Part shown: piece by piece, positions 40,499 to 42,822 of the stretch | Position numbering within the stretch: position 1 is the stretch's first letter | Layout: every line of letters starts with the position of its first letter | Assembly (NCBI GenBank): GCA_947169245.1 | Contig: CAMVPA010000030.1 | Location: forward strand, 1 to 42,822 | Source of the DNA: an uncultured Prevotellaceae bacterium | GTDB lineage: Bacteria > Bacteroidota > Bacteroidia > Bacteroidales > Bacteroidaceae | DNA length: 42,822 bases | Direction of reading: 5' to 3' | Program-made: the position numbers and the translations under genes | The notes under the pieces: model-generated | Told to the model about the DNA's origin: nothing | Database searches by the model: none | The model's input: the letters and a program-made list of their open reading frames with translations, nothing else

Positions 40499-41382
40499 TT
40501 AGAGTACTCGCCATCGACGATGAGCCCCTGGCTCTGCAACAGCTCACCACATATATCCAGAAGGTGCCGTTCCTCGAGCTCGCCGCCCCATGCCAGAGCG
40601 CACTGGAGGCCAGCCAGTACTTGGAGCACGACAACGTCGACGCCATCTTCTGCGACATCAACATGCCCGACCTCAACGGCATGGACTTCGTCAAGCAGCT
40701 CGCCGCCCCGCCCCTCGTCGTCTTCACCACAGCCTACGCCGAATATGCCGTCGAAGGCTTCCGCGTCAACGCCGTCGACTACCTGCTCAAGCCCTTCGGC
40801 CTGCAGGACTTCATGCGGGCCGCCAACCGACTCAGGGAGAGGTGCGAGATACGGTGGCACGGGGGTACGGAGGTGCGGGGGTACGAGGTTCGGGGGTACG
40901 AGGTACGAGGTACGAGGTACGAGGATAGTTCGAGCGCTGAAGGTAACCTCGCACCTCGTACCTCGAACCTCGTACCTCGAGCAACCAACCTCGAACCTCG
41001 AAATAACGCCCTCTTCGTCAAGACCGACTACCGCACGGTGAAGATTGACATCCAGGACATCCGTTACATCGAGGGCATGTCCGAGTATCTGAAGATCCAC
41101 CTCGACAGCCAGCCCAAGCCCGTCATCACCCTACTGGCCATGAAGGTACTCATGGAACGTCTGCCCCAGAACTTCATGCGCATACACCGCAGCTACATCG
41201 TCAATCTCGACAAGATCGTGGAGGTCAACAAGAACCGCGTCATCCTCGGCCCTCCGCCCTCCACCTCCACCCTTCAACCCTCCACCCTCAACCCTCAACC
41301 CTCCACCACCGACCTCCCCATCGGCGACAGCTACCGCGACGCCTTCAACGAGTACCTTGAGAGCCGCTACCTCGGAAAATAA
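40495..41382 (+). CDS. LytTR-family response regulator with two repeat insertions
   Basis: This 295-residue regulator has a receiver domain (1-118) with Asp8/Asp9, phospho-acceptor Asp54 in IFCDINMPDLNG and Lys99 in YLLKPFG. A LytTR DNA-binding domain follows (about 172-255: LFVKTDYRTVKIDIQDIRYIE, LPQNFMRIHRSYIVNLDKI). Between them lies a linker of about 45 residues (EVRGYEVRGTRYE...NLVPRATNLEPR) made from a hairpin-forming heptanucleotide element. A second tract (PPPSTSTLQPSTLNPQPSTT, about 253-272) interrupts the end of the LytTR domain. Targets may include the adjacent surface genes, which is inference from position. Confidence 0.92.
   Translation: MIRVLAIDDEPLALQQLTTYIQKVPFLELAAPCQSALEASQYLEHDNVDAIFCDINMPDLNGMDFVKQLAAPPLVVFTTAYAEYAVEGFRVNAVDYLLKPFGLQDFMRAANRLRERCEIRWHGGTEVRGYEVRGYEVRGTRYEDSSSAEGNLAPRTSNLVPRATNLEPRNNALFVKTDYRTVKIDIQDIRYIEGMSEYLKIHLDSQPKPVITLLAMKVLMERLPQNFMRIHRSYIVNLDKIVEVNKNRVILGPPPSTSTLQPSTLNPQPSTTDLPIGDSYRDAFNEYLESRYLGK
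40864..41003. repeat. Hairpin-forming heptanucleotide repeat element in the response-regulator linker
   Basis: Left arm (40864-40924) is a run of CGAGGTA/CGGGGGTA units. The right arm (40945-41003) is the complementary TACCTCG/AACCTCG run. The spacer is about 20 nt. No frame on either strand is closed by the core unit. Confidence 0.9.
41250..41311 (+). repeat. Second heptanucleotide tract in the response-regulator gene
   Basis: About eight units of the CTCCACC/CTCAACC type with small length changes, encoding a Pro/Ser/Thr-rich stretch near the C-terminus. Confidence 0.8.
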
Positions 41383-41452
41383 AAACGAGACCCCGGCAGC
41401 CATCAAGCTCGTGAAATAATAAGGTACGCACGCTGCCTGCGCAAAAATAATC

Positions 41453-41485
41453 AGCCGAAAGTTTTGCACTTTCGGCTTTTTCCCC
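41453..41485 (+). terminator. Rho-independent terminator after the response-regulator gene
   Basis: AGCCGAAAG (41453-41461) pairs perfectly with CTTTCGGCT (41469-41477), 7-nt loop, then TTTT and C's. Confidence 0.85.
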
Positions 41486-41493
41486 TATCTTTG
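41463..41493 (+). promoter_or_regulatory. Promoter for the toxin-antitoxin genes
   Basis: TTTG (41463-41466), exactly 19 nt, then TATCTTTG (41486-41493). The -33 box lies in the loop of the preceding terminator. Confidence 0.65.
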
Positions 41494-41567
41494 CACGCAG
41501 TTGACAAGATAAAAACAACTGACAAGCAACTTAATACCACAGACAATGACATAGCAACAAAAGAGAA

Positions 41568-41861
41568 ATGAATACAAACATGATGACAAAAACTATTTCT
41601 CCAGCCAGCCTGCAGTACTGGGGAATGTTAAGAGGCCTGAACGACAACGTAAAACGCGAACTTGTCGTGCTGCTCGTCAATTCCATTGGTGTGTCTGGAA
41701 ATGTTGATGAAGAGGCTGACGAGATTCAGCGCAAGCAGAAACTCATGTCGATGGCAGGATGCTGGGCTGATGCACCTGACGGTGATGAATACTACGAGAT
41801 GATGCGCCACCGCAATGACGGGCGCCCGGCCAACCGGGAAGTACGGTCGTTTGACGAATAG
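41568..41861 (+). CDS. Putative antitoxin of a PIN-type toxin-antitoxin pair
   Basis: The 97-residue protein is acidic in its second half. SPASLQYWGMLRGLNDNVKRELVVLL resembles the N-terminal helix of small antitoxins seen beside Bacteroidales PIN toxins. The C-terminus (HRNDGRPANREVRSFDE) looks like the extended toxin-binding tail of such proteins. No clear DNA-binding fold is recognised. The start could also be one of the ATGs at 41580 or 41583. It ends 6 nt before the toxin gene, the usual antitoxin-first order. The call rests mainly on position and size. Confidence 0.65.
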   Translation: MNTNMMTKTISPASLQYWGMLRGLNDNVKRELVVLLVNSIGVSGNVDEEADEIQRKQKLMSMAGCWADAPDGDEYYEMMRHRNDGRPANREVRSFDE

Positions 41862-41867
41862 ACAGCT

Positions 41868-42293
41868 ATGGAAGAAAAGTTCATTCTCGACACAAACACG
41901 TGGATAGAGTTCTTCCACAAGCGACATGGTGTGGCAGACCACATCGATGCCATCCCCACTACCCGGTTGGCTGCCTCTGAAGTGACTATTGCCGAACTCA
42001 TATTCGGGGCTGTCAACAGCAACGACTATCAGCGGCACATAAAGGAGCCTCAGTGGCTACAAGAAACTGTACAGATATACCCCATCTCGGAAGTGCTTAA
42101 CGACTATGCAGAAATTCGGTATGATTTGAAGAAGAAAAAACTGGTAGTGGAAGACTTTGACATTCTCATTGGCGCAACAGCACGACACTTCGGACTGACT
42201 GTTGTGACAGACAATATAAAAACACTTTCAGCCTATGCCCGACATCAAGGTTGTGAATTGGGTGGAACGAAAGTAGGACACTATATAAGATAG
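41868..42293 (+). CDS. PIN-domain ribonuclease toxin (VapC-like)
   Basis: This 141-residue protein has all acidic residues of the PIN metal site: Asp8 in FILDTNTWIEF, Glu43 in SEVTIAELIFGA, Asp100 in EDFDILIGATA and Asp118 in VVTDN. PIN toxins are Mg-dependent ribonucleases, often cutting initiator tRNA or rRNA, neutralised by the upstream antitoxin. Length matches VapC. It is followed by a perfect inverted repeat that may act as terminator. Confidence 0.88.
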   Translation: MEEKFILDTNTWIEFFHKRHGVADHIDAIPTTRLAASEVTIAELIFGAVNSNDYQRHIKEPQWLQETVQIYPISEVLNDYAEIRYDLKKKKLVVEDFDILIGATARHFGLTVVTDNIKTLSAYARHQGCELGGTKVGHYIR

Positions 42294-42335
42294 GAGAATA
42301 AGCATCGGATGGTTTCACGCCTTTTCTTATTCTCC
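42293..42335 (+). terminator. Possible terminator after the toxin gene
   Basis: GGAGAATAAG (42293-42302) and CTTATTCTCC (42326-42335) are a perfect 10-bp inverted repeat with a 23-nt loop. No T-tract follows. Confidence 0.4.
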
Positions 42336-42350
42336 CAATTAAAATGCAGA

Positions 42351-42597
42351 ATGAGACAAATCTATGTGACAACAGACAACGGTTTACGCTCGACTCCTTG
42401 TAAGGTAACAGTGGAACCCGATCCTTCTGGAATTTAAGTGAGAAAGCATGTAAGGCTCTTGCTTCCCGACCTATCGAAGGGCGTCTACATCAGGCGGCAA
42501 GAAGCAGGTGGTAAGATAGTATTGTCTAAAAGCAAAAGTACCCTCACTTCCGGCACTTCCTGCACTCTCGTCAGGTGCAATAAGTGCAGGAAGTGAG
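42351..42597 (+). pseudogene. Decayed fragment with a sorting-tail-like end
   Basis: Reading from an ATG at 42351 gives 28 codons (MRQIYVTTDNGLRSTPCKV...), then a TAA at 42435. The same frame continues openly through LLLPDLSKGVYIRRQEAGGK. The LSKGVYIRRQ..GGKIVLSK pattern resembles the last strands of the C-terminal sorting domain seen in the gene at 36573. I read this as a broken remnant whose end runs into a palindromic repeat at 42540. Two short real peptides cannot be excluded. Confidence 0.35.
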
Positions 42598-42600
42598 GGT
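42540..42600. repeat. Hairpin with an internal 9-nt duplication
   Basis: The right arm 42584-42600 is fully complementary to the left arm 42540-42565 apart from one 9-nt unit (GGCACTTCC) duplicated in the left arm. The left arm thus shows a period of 9. Confidence 0.7.
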
Positions 42601-42703
42601 TGTTTTGGGGTTAGGCAATATATATGCGCGCGCGGGAGAAGAGCGGTCAAGACTTCCGTTGGTGGTCTCAACCTTGCACCTTTCTTGCATGAGACTGCAC
42701 TAT

Positions 42704-42822
42704 TCTGCGGCGGCTCCGGAGAAGTCTGCGGCGGCTCCGGAAAAGTCTGCGGCAGCCCCGGAGAGTTCTGCGGCGGCCCCGGAGAGTGCTGCGGCGGCCC
42801 CGGAGAGTGCTGCGGCGGCCCC
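42704..42822 (+). repeat. 21-nt tandem repeat array running off the window; possible heptapeptide-repeat gene
   Basis: Five and a half units of about 21 nt (TCTGCGGCGGCTCCGGAGAA type) run to the window edge. Units sharpen towards the right: the last three are nearly identical, the first ones diverge. An ATG at 42689 opens a frame MRLHY followed by SAAAPEK, SAAAPEK, SAAAPES, SAAAPES, AAAAPES, AAAAP. All other frames through the array are also open, so coding is possible but not proven, and no good promoter box is seen. The stretch 42601-42703 holds no gene I can support. Confidence 0.85.

Noticed and set aside
40864..41003. CRISPR array
   Set aside because: The repeats are 7 nt without unique spacers, and no cas genes are present.
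42471..42671. 66-codon minus-strand open frame in the repeat-rich end
   Set aside because: It covers a palindrome and the complement of the sorting-tail remnant, has no promoter box and no recognisable domain.

Overview
The window looks like chromosomal DNA of a fairly GC-rich member of the Bacteroidales, probably Prevotellaceae. Three things point there: TAnnTTTG-type -7 boxes, often with TTG/TTTG about 19-21 nt upstream, lie before most transcription units and Shine-Dalgarno sequences are scarce; the gene neighbourhoods are Bacteroidetes-like (ilvD-ilvB-ilvH with an acyl-ACP thioesterase, iorAB/paaK/ACT, SppA-LpxK); and there are proteins with C-terminal sorting-type tails. The genus is inference. 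I see no phage, insertion sequence, CRISPR array or rRNA operon.

Layout. 1-503: start of groEL and all of groES (minus), behind a good sigma-54-type promoter. 606-1943: GH28 pectinase-like enzyme (minus). 2064-6158: sppA, lpxK, thiL. 6318-6390: tRNA-Phe. 6474-12756: a histidine phosphatase, then panB-panC-panD-coaBC, a DUF2520 protein and a type II pantothenate kinase, which carries out most of the route from ketoisovalerate to phosphopantetheine. 12769-14118: MFS transporter (minus). 14230-24339: an aryl-2-oxoacid/arylacetyl-CoA locus (iorA, iorB, aminotransferase, metallophosphoesterase, ADP-forming acyl-CoA synthetase on the other strand, two paaK genes, ACT protein). 24323-29215: ilvD-ilvB-ilvH-thioesterase (minus). 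29310-31441: outer-membrane protein and rmuC (minus). 31511-33941: cobU-cobT-cobS. 33930-36376: sulP and an RluA-type pseudouridine synthase (minus). 36573-40498 and on to 41382: a small sorting-tail protein, a Cthe_2159-type beta-helix protein and a LytS/LytTR two-component pair. 41568-42293: a VapBC-like toxin-antitoxin pair. 42294-42822: decayed and repetitive DNA ending in a 21-nt tandem array.

The most unusual signal is not a gene. Short degenerate tandem repeats with unit lengths of 7, 8 or 9 nt, and a second class of C/G-rich palindromes, are scattered over the window. They sit in gene spacers, at gene ends where they supply stop codons, and in frame inside at least eight otherwise ordinary conserved genes (MFS, iorA, acd, acyl-ACP thioesterase, rluA, sulP, the small sorting-tail protein, and lytTR twice). 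Two unrelated genes, the MFS transporter and the LytTR regulator, carry the same hairpin-forming heptanucleotide element and so encode similar foreign peptides. Tracts inside genes are always read in a stop-free orientation or frame, whereas several at gene ends lie in the stop-containing one.

How the genes work together: the aryl locus can interconvert aromatic amino acids, aryl-pyruvates, arylacetyl-CoA and arylacetates with ferredoxin and ATP coupling. The CoA cluster supplies the CoA it uses. The ilv and cob operons provide branched-chain amino acids and cobalamin lower-ligand assembly. The right end looks devoted to the cell surface, with secreted beta-helix proteins beside a membrane sensor whose predicted periplasmic loop is built of charged octapeptide repeats.
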